NCBI GenBank assembly: GCA_900767875.1
Contig: CAAGAT010000075.1
Coordinates: forward strand, 1 to 13,455
DNA from: an uncultured Sutterella sp.
Lineage (GTDB): Bacteria; Pseudomonadota; Gammaproteobacteria; Burkholderiales; Burkholderiaceae_F
DNA: 13,455 nt
Reading direction: 5' to 3'
The position numbers and the translations under genes were made by a program. This document shows positions 1-6,735 of this stretch, one piece after another; the stretch's first letter is position 1, and each line of letters opens with the position of its first letter. Under the pieces are notes generated by a model, which saw nothing but the letters and a program-made list of their open reading frames with translations, was not told the origin of the DNA and ran no database searches.

Positions 1-92
1 AGCTGTTCCTGAAGATGCTGTATTCCGAAGAAGTGCAGACCTTTGGTGTCAAGGATCTGGAAGAGACCCTTCCGGCGGAAGACTCTGAGTAA
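1..92 (+). CDS. 3' end of an unrecognised protein-coding gene (partial)
   Basis: An open frame enters from the left edge, with codons in phase from base 3, and stops at TAA 90-92. The visible C-terminus is about 29 residues and ends in an acidic tail (LPAEDSE). It converges on metI of the opposite strand, about 100 bases away. The fragment is too short to assign a family. It does not look like the end of the methionine-binding lipoprotein MetQ, and it lies on the opposite strand from metNI. It could be a chance open frame, but the coding-like codons and its placement just before an intergenic hairpin favour a real gene end. Confidence 0.5.
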   Translation, partial: LFLKMLYSEEVQTFGVKDLEETLPAEDSE

Positions 93-143
93 GCATTAGC
101 CGACTTTCGGGATGTAGGGGAAACGCTTCTTTCGGATAACGAA

Positions 144-170
144 AACGCCGCGCTTTGCGGGCGCGGCGTT
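144..170 (-). terminator. Hairpin terminator after metI
   Basis: AACGCCGCGC at 144-153 pairs perfectly with GCGCGGCGTT at 161-170 around a 7-base loop. Read on the - strand, the stem ends in TTTTC, a short T tract, and it lies 23 bases past the metI stop. On the + strand no T run follows, so it is mainly a terminator for the - strand operon, though it could also slow transcription from the convergent upstream gene. Confidence 0.7.
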
Positions 171-192
171 GAGGAGTGGCGATCGGATCGGC

Positions 193-846
193 TTACTTGT
201 GGCTCATGCGCCGCACCAGCCAGTCGCCCAGGCTCTGCATGGCCTGCACGAACACGATCAGGATCACGACCACGGCGAGCATCACGTCGGGCATGAAGCG
301 CTGATAGCCGTAGCGGATGCCCATGTCGCCCAGACCGCCGCCGCCGATGGCGCCGGCCATGGCCGAGTAGCCCACGAGGCTCACGAGGCTGATCGTCAGA
401 CCGGCGACGATGCCGGGCATGGCCTCGGGCAGCAGCACCTTCATGACGATCTGCAGGTTGGTCGCCCCCATGGCCTGCGCGGCTTCAATCAGGCCCTTGT
501 CGACTTCGCGCAGGCTCGTTTCCACGAGTCGGGCGATAAAGGGCGCCACGGCGATCGTCAGCGGCACTACGGCCGCGGCCGTGCCGATGGACGTGCCTGC
601 GATGATGCGCGTCAGGGGAATGATGGCCACCAGCAGGATGATGAACGGCGTCGAGCGCACGGCGTTGATGATCCAGCCGAGCACCTTGTTGAACACGGGC
701 ATCGGGTGCACGCCGCCGTTGTCGGTGACGTGCAGCAAAATGCCGAGCGGGATGCCGAAGACGGCGCCGATAAAGCCCGACAGGCCCACCATGATGACGG
801 TCTCGACGAACGAGTCCCAGAGCATGAGCATCAGATCAGAGGACAT
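193..846 (-). CDS. metI: D-methionine ABC transporter permease MetI
   Basis: This is the inner-membrane permease of the MetNIQ high-affinity methionine importer and should form a homodimeric channel driven by MetN. The 217-residue length is typical of the family. About five hydrophobic segments are visible (near residues 13-38, 53-75, 83-105, 143-165 and 187-210). The cytoplasmic EAA-type coupling motif starts at residue 121 (EAAQAMGATN) and is followed by the glycine-rich GAIGGGGLGD stretch found in MetI proteins. The start codon overlaps the last 11 bases of metN. A good ribosome site (GGAGG) lies 9 bases upstream of the ATG inside metN, so the two genes are translated from one message. No metQ follows; a terminator hairpin does. 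Confidence 0.95.
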   Translation of the reverse strand: MSSDLMLMLWDSFVETVIMVGLSGFIGAVFGIPLGILLHVTDNGGVHPMPVFNKVLGWIINAVRSTPFIILLVAIIPLTRIIAGTSIGTAAAVVPLTIAVAPFIARLVETSLREVDKGLIEAAQAMGATNLQIVMKVLLPEAMPGIVAGLTISLVSLVGYSAMAGAIGGGGLGDMGIRYGYQRFMPDVMLAVVVILIVFVQAMQSLGDWLVRRMSHK

Positions 847-1885
847 GGCTTGTGACCTCCTCGACGGTGACGTTGTGGCGGCGCAGATACTCGAGCAGCT
901 CGGAGAACGTGTCGTTGCCGCAGCTCGTCAGCACCGTGAGGGTGCCAAAGCCATTGCCCTGCACCTCGTCGACCTGACCGAGCAGAATGTTGAAATCGAT
1001 GTTAAAGAGGCGGCTGGCTTCCGAAACGATGGGGCGCGTGACTTCGCTGCCCACAAAGCTCAAGCGCAGGATGTGCGCATTGGCGCGATCCTGCTCGGCG
1101 ATCTGTCGGCGCACGCGCTCGATCATGGAAGCGGGCAGTTCCTGCGCCATGATGTTGCCGATCAGCGCCTTGGTCGTTTCGGACTGCGGACGGCGGAAGA
1201 CGTCGATGACCGAGCCTTCTTCAACCACTACGCCCTTGTTCATCACGGCGACGCGGTCGCAGATTTGCTTGACCACGTCCATCTGGTGCGTGATCATGAC
1301 GATCGTCAGGCCGAGTTCCTTGTTGATGCGCTTGAGCAGTTCGAGCGTGGCGATCGTGGTTTCCGGGTCGAGGGCGCTCGTGGCTTCGTCCGAGAGCAGC
1401 ACCTTGGGGTCGTTGGCCAGGGCGCGGGCGATGCCCACGCGCTGCTTTTGACCGCCCGACAGTTGCGCCGGGTACTTGTTGCGGTGTTCGGTCAGGCCCA
1501 CGAGCTCGAGCAGGGGATCGACCTTGGCCTTGATCTTGGCCTTGTCCATGCCGATCAGCTCAAGCGGGAAGGCGGCGTTGTCAAAGACGGTGCGCGAGCT
1601 CAGCAGATTGAAGTGCTGAAAGATCATGCCGATGTTGCGGCGCGTGGCTCGCAGTTCAGCCTCGCTCATCGTGTTGAGGCACTTGCCGTTGACGGTGACC
1701 GTCCCTTCGCTCGGACGGTTCAGAAAGTTGATGCAGCGCACAAGGGTGGATTTGCCCGCGCCCGAACGGCCGATGATGCCGAAGATTTCGCCTTGGTTGA
1801 TGTGAAGCGAAACGTCCTTGAGAGCGTAGAAGATGCTCCCCTCGGGGGTGGGATAGCGCTGCGTGATGTGCTGAAGTTCAATCAT
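836..1885 (-). CDS. metN: Methionine import ATP-binding protein MetN
   Basis: This is the ATPase of the methionine ABC importer. Walker A is GRSGAGKST (residues 39-47), the Q-loop glutamine is near 90, the signature LSGGQKQ is at 142-148, Walker B plus D-loop is LLSDEATSALD (about 163-173) and the switch histidine is near 200. The C-terminal ~80 residues match the NIL/ACT-like regulatory domain, which in MetN binds methionine and causes trans-inhibition. I chose ATG at 1885 (start MIELQHITQRY), giving 349 residues, because it matches the conserved MetN N-terminus. The frame also extends to a GTG at 1948, but those 21 extra residues are not family-like. Neither start has a strong Shine-Dalgarno. 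Substrate specificity rests on family resemblance. Confidence 0.95.
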   Translation of the reverse strand: MIELQHITQRYPTPEGSIFYALKDVSLHINQGEIFGIIGRSGAGKSTLVRCINFLNRPSEGTVTVNGKCLNTMSEAELRATRRNIGMIFQHFNLLSSRTVFDNAAFPLELIGMDKAKIKAKVDPLLELVGLTEHRNKYPAQLSGGQKQRVGIARALANDPKVLLSDEATSALDPETTIATLELLKRINKELGLTIVMITHQMDVVKQICDRVAVMNKGVVVEEGSVIDVFRRPQSETTKALIGNIMAQELPASMIERVRRQIAEQDRANAHILRLSFVGSEVTRPIVSEASRLFNIDFNILLGQVDEVQGNGFGTLTVLTSCGNDTFSELLEYLRRHNVTVEEVTSHVL

Positions 1886-1948
1886 CGCGCAATCAAAAGT
1901 GCAGAAAAAGGGGCGCTTTGAAGGACCGCGCCCGTGAGTAATCCGCAC

Positions 1949-1954
1949 ATTCTA
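1949..1954 (-). promoter_or_regulatory. metN: Candidate -10 box for metNI
   Basis: On the - strand TAGAAT (5 of 6 matches to TATAAT) lies about 64 bases upstream of the metN ATG, in the dnaQ-metN gap. The -35 region at 17-18 bases spacing is poor. No S-box, MetJ-type operator or other methionine-linked motif was recognised. If used, this promoter would let metNI be expressed separately from the ffh-dnaQ block. Confidence 0.3.
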
Positions 1955-2003
1955 TCGTCTTTTCGCGGGGCCCTTGTAGGCCGTTTGCCGTAGACTGGCC
2001 GCG

Positions 2004-2729
2004 CTAGGCTTCGGGGGCGGCGGCGGGATCTTGCTCGGCCAGGGTCCACAGGCACCCCTTCTTGCTCTTTTTGGCGATGCGCTCCAAAAAGGCGGCGTGC
2101 TCGGCCAGCTCCTCGGCGGGCACCTGCGCCTTGACGAGCAGGCTCGGGGCGGGAATTTCAAAGCCGGCCGCGCCCGCTTCGATCGTGTCGCTCAAAAGCT
2201 CGCCCTGCTTGCGGGTCATCGCCAGGTACACCTCGGCCAGAAGCCGTGCGTCCAATAGGGCCCCGTGCAGGGTACGGGCCGACTTGTCGATCTCGTAGCG
2301 GGTGCACAGAACGTCCAGGGAATTGCGCAGGCCCGGGAAGATTCCGGCGGCCATCTTGAGGCTGTCGGTGATTTTGGGGCAGTAGTCCTCGAGGCGCCCC
2401 TTGCCCAGGCGCTTGAGCTCCATGTTGAGGAACCCCACGTCGAACTCGGCGTTGTGAATGATGAGTTCGGCGCCGCTTACAAAGGCAATGAATTCGTCGA
2501 CGATGTCGGCAAAGACGGGCTTGTCGGCCAAAAAGGCGTTGTCCAGGCCGTGCACCGCCACCACTTCGGGCGGCACGTCACGCTCGGGATTGATGTAGCG
2601 GTGAAAGTACGCTTCGCTCTTGTCGGTGAGGGTGCGGCCGATGATTTCGGCGCAGCCCACTTCGACGATGCGGTCGCCCTTGTCCGGGTCCAGGCCCGTG
2701 GTTTCGGTATCCAGGCAGATCTGACGCAT
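2004..2729 (-). CDS. dnaQ: DNA polymerase III epsilon subunit (3'-5' proofreading exonuclease)
   Basis: DnaQ removes misincorporated bases during chromosomal replication, in the core with alpha and theta. All DEDDh residues are visible: D7 and E9 in ExoI (DTETTGLD), D97 in ExoII (HNAEFDVGF), and H155 and D160 in ExoIII (LHGALLDARLLAEVYL). Stretches such as RNSLDVLC and RYEID are close to the E. coli protein. After about residue 185 comes a linker and C-terminal tail, the part that in E. coli tethers epsilon to alpha. At 241 residues it has the usual length. The ATG at 2729 follows a good ribosome site (GGAGAG, 6 bases upstream). It starts 18 bases after rnhA in the same direction, so both are probably co-transcribed. 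Confidence 0.96.
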   Translation of the reverse strand: MRQICLDTETTGLDPDKGDRIVEVGCAEIIGRTLTDKSEAYFHRYINPERDVPPEVVAVHGLDNAFLADKPVFADIVDEFIAFVSGAELIIHNAEFDVGFLNMELKRLGKGRLEDYCPKITDSLKMAAGIFPGLRNSLDVLCTRYEIDKSARTLHGALLDARLLAEVYLAMTRKQGELLSDTIEAGAAGFEIPAPSLLVKAQVPAEELAEHAAFLERIAKKSKKGCLWTLAEQDPAAAPEA

Positions 2730-2747
2730 GTGTGTCTCTCCGGCGCG

Positions 2748-3194
2748 TTACTTGAGATAGGGCTTGGTGCCGAGGTTGGCCAATTCATCGGCCCGCTCGT
2801 TGCCCGGGTTGCCCGCGTGGCCCTTGACCCAGCGCCATTCAATGGTGTGCGTGGCGGCCAGCGCATCGAGCTTTTGCCAGAGTTCGACGTTTTTGACGGG
2901 CTTGCCCGCGGCGGTCTTCCAGCCCTTTTTCTTCCAGCCGTGAATCCAGCCCGTGATGCCCTCGCGCACGTAGCTCGAATCGAGGTGCAGGATGATCGGC
3001 ACGGGGCGCTTGACGGCCGACAGGGCCTCGATGACGGCCGTCAGTTCCATGCGATTGTTGGTCGTTTCGGCTTCGCCGCCGTAAAGCTCGCGGCTGTGTG
3101 CGCCGTAGCGCATCAGAACGCCCCAGCCGCCCGGGCCCGGATTGCCCTTGCAGGCGCCGTCGGTCCAGATTTCAAGAACGGTTTGCTGTGTCAT
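2748..3194 (-). CDS. rnhA: Ribonuclease HI
   Basis: This enzyme cleaves the RNA strand of RNA-DNA hybrids, removing R-loops and primers. At 148 residues it is the classic bacterial type without an extra hybrid-binding domain. The active-site acids are D12 (WTDGACKGNPGPGGWG), E50 (NNRMELTA), D72 (LHLDSSYV) and D136 (NERADELA), with the mobile histidine H126 in VKGHAGN. The basic handle (GWKKKGWKT) is present around residues 86-94. The start at 3194 is fixed by the family N-terminus and by an ATGA overlap with the stop of the upstream methyltransferase (3194-3191), which suggests translational coupling. No good independent Shine-Dalgarno is seen. The open frame extends further upstream, but that part overlaps the methyltransferase and is not RNase H-like. 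Confidence 0.96.
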   Translation of the reverse strand: MTQQTVLEIWTDGACKGNPGPGGWGVLMRYGAHSRELYGGEAETTNNRMELTAVIEALSAVKRPVPIILHLDSSYVREGITGWIHGWKKKGWKTAAGKPVKNVELWQKLDALAATHTIEWRWVKGHAGNPGNERADELANLGTKPYLK

Positions 3195-3952
3195 TGCGGA
3201 TGGCTCGACTTTTCGGAGTTGCGCAGCGCGGCTGTGACGGCCTTGCCGGATTTTTGGGCGGCAAAATTCACTTTGCCCACGAGGGTGGCCGAGGCGTCGA
3301 CCTTGCGGGCGCTCAGGAGAATCACGTTGCTCAGGGTGGGCCACCACCGGTCGCCCGCCTTGTCGATCCAGCTCGGCAGCCGCACGTTGGCCGGGTTGGG
3401 ATCCGGATTGACGGCGTAGACGCCGAAGTTGCCGCCCTCCAGGGTCAGCCCGGCCTTTTCAATGCCCGCCTTGATGTCCGTGATGGCCAGTTGCGCGGCG
3501 TTGTCGGGCAGCAGGCGGCGCGAGCTAAAGAAGCGCTGGCGCAGCGCCCAGCCGCCCATCGGATTGAAAAAGAGCGTCACCAAGAGGCCATTGGGCGTCA
3601 GAACCCGGGCGGCCTCGGCGAGCATCTCTTGGAATTGCTCGGGGTAGCGGTCCGGGGCGTGCGCCAGCACCACGACGTCGCAGCACTCCTGCGAGAGCGG
3701 CAGCGCGGCCGGGTGTGCGATCACGCGGTCGCGGAAATCCTTTTCGCCCGTCTTGGGACAGACGAACTCGTCGATGAGGATGCGGTGGGTGATGGGGCTT
3801 GCCTCAAAGGGATTGAGGGCCCCCAGACCGATCTGCAGGGCCCGATCGCCCGTCTTGCCCGCCAGAAAGCGCGCACAGGCGCCTTCTTCCCAGGCCAACA
3901 CGGTGCGGCCGGCGGCCGAGCCCAGAAAATTCTCCCAACTCATCGAGCGCAT
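3191..3952 (-). CDS. YafS-like class I SAM-dependent methyltransferase
   Basis: A putative methyltransferase of unknown substrate, 253 residues. The Rossmann region shows a degenerate glycine motif I (LQIGLG, residues 39-44), a motif resembling the acidic/aromatic strand (PLSQECCDVVVLAHAPD from about 85) and the post-motif segment ARVLTPNGLLVTLFFNP (about 115-131). This pattern and the position next to rnhA-dnaQ resemble E. coli yafS, which also sits beside rnhA and dnaQ. I prefer ATG at 3952 because GGGAG lies 5 bases upstream; a GTG at 3958 and an ATG at 3943 are alternatives. It begins 13 bases after the ffh stop, and its stop overlaps the rnhA start. The C-terminal ~60 residues are basic and poorly conserved in appearance. 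Confidence 0.85.
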   Translation of the reverse strand: MRSMSWENFLGSAAGRTVLAWEEGACARFLAGKTGDRALQIGLGALNPFEASPITHRILIDEFVCPKTGEKDFRDRVIAHPAALPLSQECCDVVVLAHAPDRYPEQFQEMLAEAARVLTPNGLLVTLFFNPMGGWALRQRFFSSRRLLPDNAAQLAITDIKAGIEKAGLTLEGGNFGVYAVNPDPNPANVRLPSWIDKAGDRWWPTLSNVILLSARKVDASATLVGKVNFAAQKSGKAVTAALRNSEKSSHPQ

Positions 3953-3965
3953 GGCCACTCCCGGG

Positions 3966-5348
3966 TCAGCGGCGGCCGAAACCGCCGAAGCGCCCGCCCA
4001 GGTGTCCGAGGGCGCGCATCATCTTGGCCATGCCGCCCTTTTGCATCTGCTTCATGACGTCGCGCGTCTGCTCGAACTGCTTGAGCAGACGGTTGACTTC
4101 CTGCACCGACACGCCCGCGCCGGCGGCAATGCGACGCTTGCGGCTGGCCTTGATGATGTCGGGATTGCGTCGCTCCTTGGGGGTCATCGAATTGATGATG
4201 CCTTCGGTGCGGCGGATCTGCTTGGCAGCGTCCTTGTCGTTGACGTGGGCGGCGGCCTGTTGAAACTGTGCGGGCAGCTTTTCGATGATGCCCGAGATCG
4301 GCCCCATGTTCTTCATCTGGGAGATCTGGCCCTTGAAGTCCTCAAGGTCGAACTTGTCGCCCGACTTGATCTTCTTGGCGAGCTTTTCGACCGTTTCCTG
4401 ATCGACGCTCTTTTGCACGTCGCGCACGAGCGAGACGATGTCGCCCATGCCCAGGATGCGGCCGGCCATCTGCTCGGGGTTAAAAAGCTCGAAGCCGTCG
4501 AGCTTTTCGCCCATACCGACGAACTTGATGGGCTTGCCGGTGATCATGCGCACCGACAGGGCCGCGCCGCCGCGGCTGTCACCGTCAAGCTTCGTGAGAA
4601 CGACACCGGTGAGCGCCAGGCGCTCGTTGAAGGCGCGGGCCGTGTTGACGGCGTCCTGACCGAGCATGGCGTCGATCACAAAGAGGGTTTCGGCCGGCTG
4701 CAGGAACTGCGCCAGATCGCCCACTTCCTGCATCATCGCCTCATCGATGGCCAGGCGGCCCGCCGTATCGACGATGAGCACGTCGTAGAAATGGCGCTTG
4801 GCGTGATCGAGGGCCAGACGGGCGATTTCCAGGGGCTTTTGATCGGGACGGGACTCGAAGAAGTCGGCGCCGGCCTGTTCGGTGACGGTGCGCAGCTGAT
4901 CGATGGCGGCGGGACGGTACACGTCGGCCGAGACGGTCAGCACCTTCTTTTTGAGGGTTTCGCGCAGCCACTTGGCCAGCTTGGCGGCGCTGGTGGTCTT
5001 ACCCGAGCCCTGAAGGCCGGCGAGCAAAATGACCGCGGGCGGCTGCACGGCCAGATTGATCTGGCGTTCCTTTTCGGGCACGTCGCCGCCGATGACGGCC
5101 GTCAGTTCGCGCTCGACCACGCCCACGAGGGCCTGGCCGGGGTTGAGTTTGCCGACGACTTCCTCGCCGAGCGCCTTTTCCTTAATGCGGCTCGTGAGGT
5201 CACGCACGACGGGCAGGGCCACGTCGGCCTCCAGGAGCGCAAGGCGCACTTCGCGCAGCATCTCGCGCGTGTTTTCTTCGGTCAGACGGGCCTGACCGCG
5301 CATGGTTTTGACGATGCGCGACAGGCGCGAGCTCAGATTCTCAAGCAT
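3966..5348 (-). CDS. ffh: Signal recognition particle protein Ffh (SRP54 GTPase)
   Basis: Ffh binds 4.5S RNA and signal sequences of nascent inner-membrane proteins and docks with FtsY. The 460-residue protein has an N-terminal helical bundle (about 1-90), a GTPase G domain with G1 GLQGSGKTT (111-119), the RPAA motif (145-148), G3 DTAGRL (194-199) and G4 TKLDGD (252-257) followed by RGGAALS, then a methionine-rich M domain from about 330. The RNA-binding helix is around 402-425 (SRKRRIAAGAGVSVQEVNRL). The C-terminus ends in a glycine/arginine tail (GGRFGGFGRR). No strong Shine-Dalgarno precedes the ATG at 5348. It heads the - strand block and is divergent from the CcsA-like gene. No 4.5S RNA gene was found next to it. 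Confidence 0.97.
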   Translation of the reverse strand: MLENLSSRLSRIVKTMRGQARLTEENTREMLREVRLALLEADVALPVVRDLTSRIKEKALGEEVVGKLNPGQALVGVVERELTAVIGGDVPEKERQINLAVQPPAVILLAGLQGSGKTTSAAKLAKWLRETLKKKVLTVSADVYRPAAIDQLRTVTEQAGADFFESRPDQKPLEIARLALDHAKRHFYDVLIVDTAGRLAIDEAMMQEVGDLAQFLQPAETLFVIDAMLGQDAVNTARAFNERLALTGVVLTKLDGDSRGGAALSVRMITGKPIKFVGMGEKLDGFELFNPEQMAGRILGMGDIVSLVRDVQKSVDQETVEKLAKKIKSGDKFDLEDFKGQISQMKNMGPISGIIEKLPAQFQQAAAHVNDKDAAKQIRRTEGIINSMTPKERRNPDIIKASRKRRIAAGAGVSVQEVNRLLKQFEQTRDVMKQMQKGGMAKMMRALGHLGGRFGGFGRR

Positions 5349-5645
5349 GAAACGAAAACGGCAGCAAATGGGCCCTACAGGGCCAAGGGAAAAACAAAAG
5401 GGCGTCCGAAGTCCATTGGGTCAAACGAGAATCGCGATCTTAAGGTTCCTGACGGGCAGGCTCGACTAAAATCGTTCCCAAAGAGCGGATGTTCGGCACC
5501 CGCGGCCTCTTTGTGCAAAGGGGAGGGCGGGTGCGGATTGCGGACGCTGCAAGCGCGTATTTTACAAGCACGGTGCGCGCTTCCGTCCAAGACCGACCGA
5601 AACAGCCGCGACAAGACCGTTTTTCTTCTTTGGGATAACTCTCAG
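5349..5645. other. Divergent intergenic region between ffh and the CcsA-like gene
   Basis: This 297-base gap separates two divergent genes. It holds candidate -10 hexamers TAAAAT on the + strand at 5467-5472 and TAAAAT on the - strand at 5564-5559, each with only poor -35 matches. Between them lies a long imperfect hairpin at 5496-5534, listed separately. If both hexamers are used, the two leaders overlap by roughly 80 bases. No SRP RNA signature (the GGAA tetraloop with its conserved flanks) was seen on either strand, and no small coding frame with a convincing start was found. Confidence 0.5.
5496..5534. repeat. Imperfect hairpin in the ffh/CcsA-like intergenic region
   Basis: GCACCCGC (5496-5503) pairs with GCGGGTGC (5527-5534). 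Inside it CCTCTTTG (5506-5513) pairs with CAAAGGGGAGG (5516-5526) with a small bulge. The tip is only two bases, so the last base pairs are probably open. There is no T tract on either side, so it is not a standard terminator. Part of it resembles a sequence after the mscS gene (9434-9461), suggesting a short dispersed repeat. Confidence 0.55.
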
Positions 5646-6461
5646 ATGTCTCTGAGCGAAATTATGTTGGTGATCGCCGCTCTGGCCTATCTTGTCTGCG
5701 GCGTGGGCATTGTCAAGGTTCTCAACACGCCCGAGGCGGCCGCGCCCGCCTGGCTACGCGCCGTCGGTTTTGCGGGCTTTGCCGCGCACGCCGCCGGTGT
5801 GCTCACGGAAATGTTCGCCAGCGACATCATCCGCTTCGGCTTCGGGATGGCCGTCTCGGCGCTGCTGTGCATCGCCGTGGTCATCGTGCTCGTCGAAAGT
5901 CTCATTCACCGCACCAACGGCCTGACGGGCATCGTGATCATCGTCTCGGCCGTGGGCGCCGCGCTGCCGGTGCTCTTTCAGGGCGAAATCTATCCGAGCG
6001 ATCAGTGGACGATCCTCTTTCGCATCCACCTGCTCGTGGCCCTGGCCGCATACAGCTTCATGACGATCGCCGTCGTGCAGGCCATTTTGCTCATGCGCAT
6101 GGAGCGCGCCATGAGTAACCCGGTCTCGATCAATCAAAACGGGCTGCTCTCGAATATGCCGAGCTTGCTCGCGATGGAGCGCATTCTGTTTCGCATCGTG
6201 GCCTGCGGCTTTGTGTGCCTGACGCTCGTGCTCATTTTGGGCGCCCTGGCCACGCACGAGGCGCACGGCACGTACTTCGTGCTCGAGCACAAGACGATTC
6301 TGACGTGGCTCTCCTGGCTCGTGTTTGCGGTTCTCTTGGCCGGCCGTCGCTTTCTGGGCTGGCGCAAGAAAAAGGCTCTGGCGCTTTTCTGGGCCGGCAT
6401 CGCCTTTTTGGCCGTGGCCTACCTCGTGTACCGCTTCGTGCTGGACGCGCTTATTGCCTAA
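5646..6461 (+). CDS. CcsA/HemX-family inner-membrane protein (YpjD-like cytochrome c assembly domain)
   Basis: A 271-residue polytopic membrane protein with about eight hydrophobic segments. It resembles the cytochrome c assembly domain family (CcsA/CcmC/HemX), in particular the small YpjD-type members commonly encoded beside ffh. Histidines placed in or near membrane segments (H48, H128 in FRIHLLVALAAYS, H204/H207 in ATHEAHG, H215 in LEHKTIL) could serve as haem ligands as in the larger relatives. The tryptophan-rich WWD motif of true haem handling proteins is not seen, so a direct role in cytochrome c maturation is unproven. The frame is open far upstream, but only because of antisense codons in ffh; the first sensible ATG is at 5646. 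The Shine-Dalgarno is weak. It is followed after 9 bases by the PP0621-like gene. Confidence 0.85.
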   Translation: MSLSEIMLVIAALAYLVCGVGIVKVLNTPEAAAPAWLRAVGFAGFAAHAAGVLTEMFASDIIRFGFGMAVSALLCIAVVIVLVESLIHRTNGLTGIVIIVSAVGAALPVLFQGEIYPSDQWTILFRIHLLVALAAYSFMTIAVVQAILLMRMERAMSNPVSINQNGLLSNMPSLLAMERILFRIVACGFVCLTLVLILGALATHEAHGTYFVLEHKTILTWLSWLVFAVLLAGRRFLGWRKKKALALFWAGIAFLAVAYLVYRFVLDALIA

Positions 6462-6470
6462 GGAGTCGCC

Positions 6471-6731
6471 ATGGGACGCATCCTATTCTGGGTGATTCTG
6501 ATCGCCGCCATCTTTGCGGCCGTGGCCTCCGCCCGCGGCCGCCGCAATGCGAGCGTGGAAAACCAAAAGGCCAAGAGCGGCAAAAAGTCCGGCTCGGGCT
6601 TTATGAAAGCCATGATCGAGTGCCCCGAATGCGGCGCCTATTTCCCCGAAGACGAGGCCGTGCTCGGAGACGGCAAGGCCTACTGCTCGGAGCGCTGCCG
6701 TAAAAAGGCCCGTGCCCGCAGCAAGGCCTGA
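6471..6731 (+). CDS. PP0621-family small membrane-anchored zinc-finger protein
   Basis: An 86-residue protein of unknown function. Residues 4-21 form one N-terminal membrane helix, followed by a basic, lysine-rich linker and a compact zinc-binding module with cysteines at 51, 54, 72 and 76 (CPEC then YCSERC). This architecture matches the uncharacterised PP0621 family. The spacing CxxC-17-CxxxC and the aromatic PEDEAVLGDGKAYCS segment resemble small treble-clef zinc sites. A strong ribosome site AAGGAG lies 5 bases before the ATG. The stop is 4 bases before the ampD start, so the two are tightly coupled. The charge pattern suggests that the finger faces the cytoplasm. Its target is unknown. 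Confidence 0.85.
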   Translation: MGRILFWVILIAAIFAAVASARGRRNASVENQKAKSGKKSGSGFMKAMIECPECGAYFPEDEAVLGDGKAYCSERCRKKARARSKA

Positions 6732-6735
6732 GCGC

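Noticed and set aside
410..1921. 503-codon + strand open frame across metI and metN
   Set aside because: Shadow of two confidently identified - strand genes; no family-like motifs, and composition typical of antisense frames.
1886..1948. Possible SAM or other riboswitch, or an extended metN N-terminus
   Set aside because: The gap is too short for a known SAM riboswitch and no core motif is recognisable. The 21 extra codons from GTG 1948 are not MetN-like.
1955..2003. Terminator between dnaQ and metN
   Set aside because: Only short GGCC/GGGCC repeats are present, without a clear stem and T tract, so read-through into metN cannot be excluded.
2265..3419. Long + strand frame antisense to dnaQ and rnhA
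   Set aside because: Overlaps genes with complete catalytic motifs on the other strand; no recognisable domain and no convincing ribosome site.
3753..5645. Very long + strand open frame running antisense through ffh into the CcsA-like gene (about 900 codons in all)
   Set aside because: Its first ~630 codons are the reverse complement of ffh plus the intergenic region and show histidine/arginine-rich low-complexity protein. Only the part from 5646 resembles a protein family. High GC removes stop codons on the opposite strand.
5349..5645. Possible 4.5S SRP RNA gene beside ffh
   Set aside because: The conserved SRP core (GGTCAGG, GGAA loop, AGCAGCC) is not present on either strand; only an unrelated hairpin is seen.
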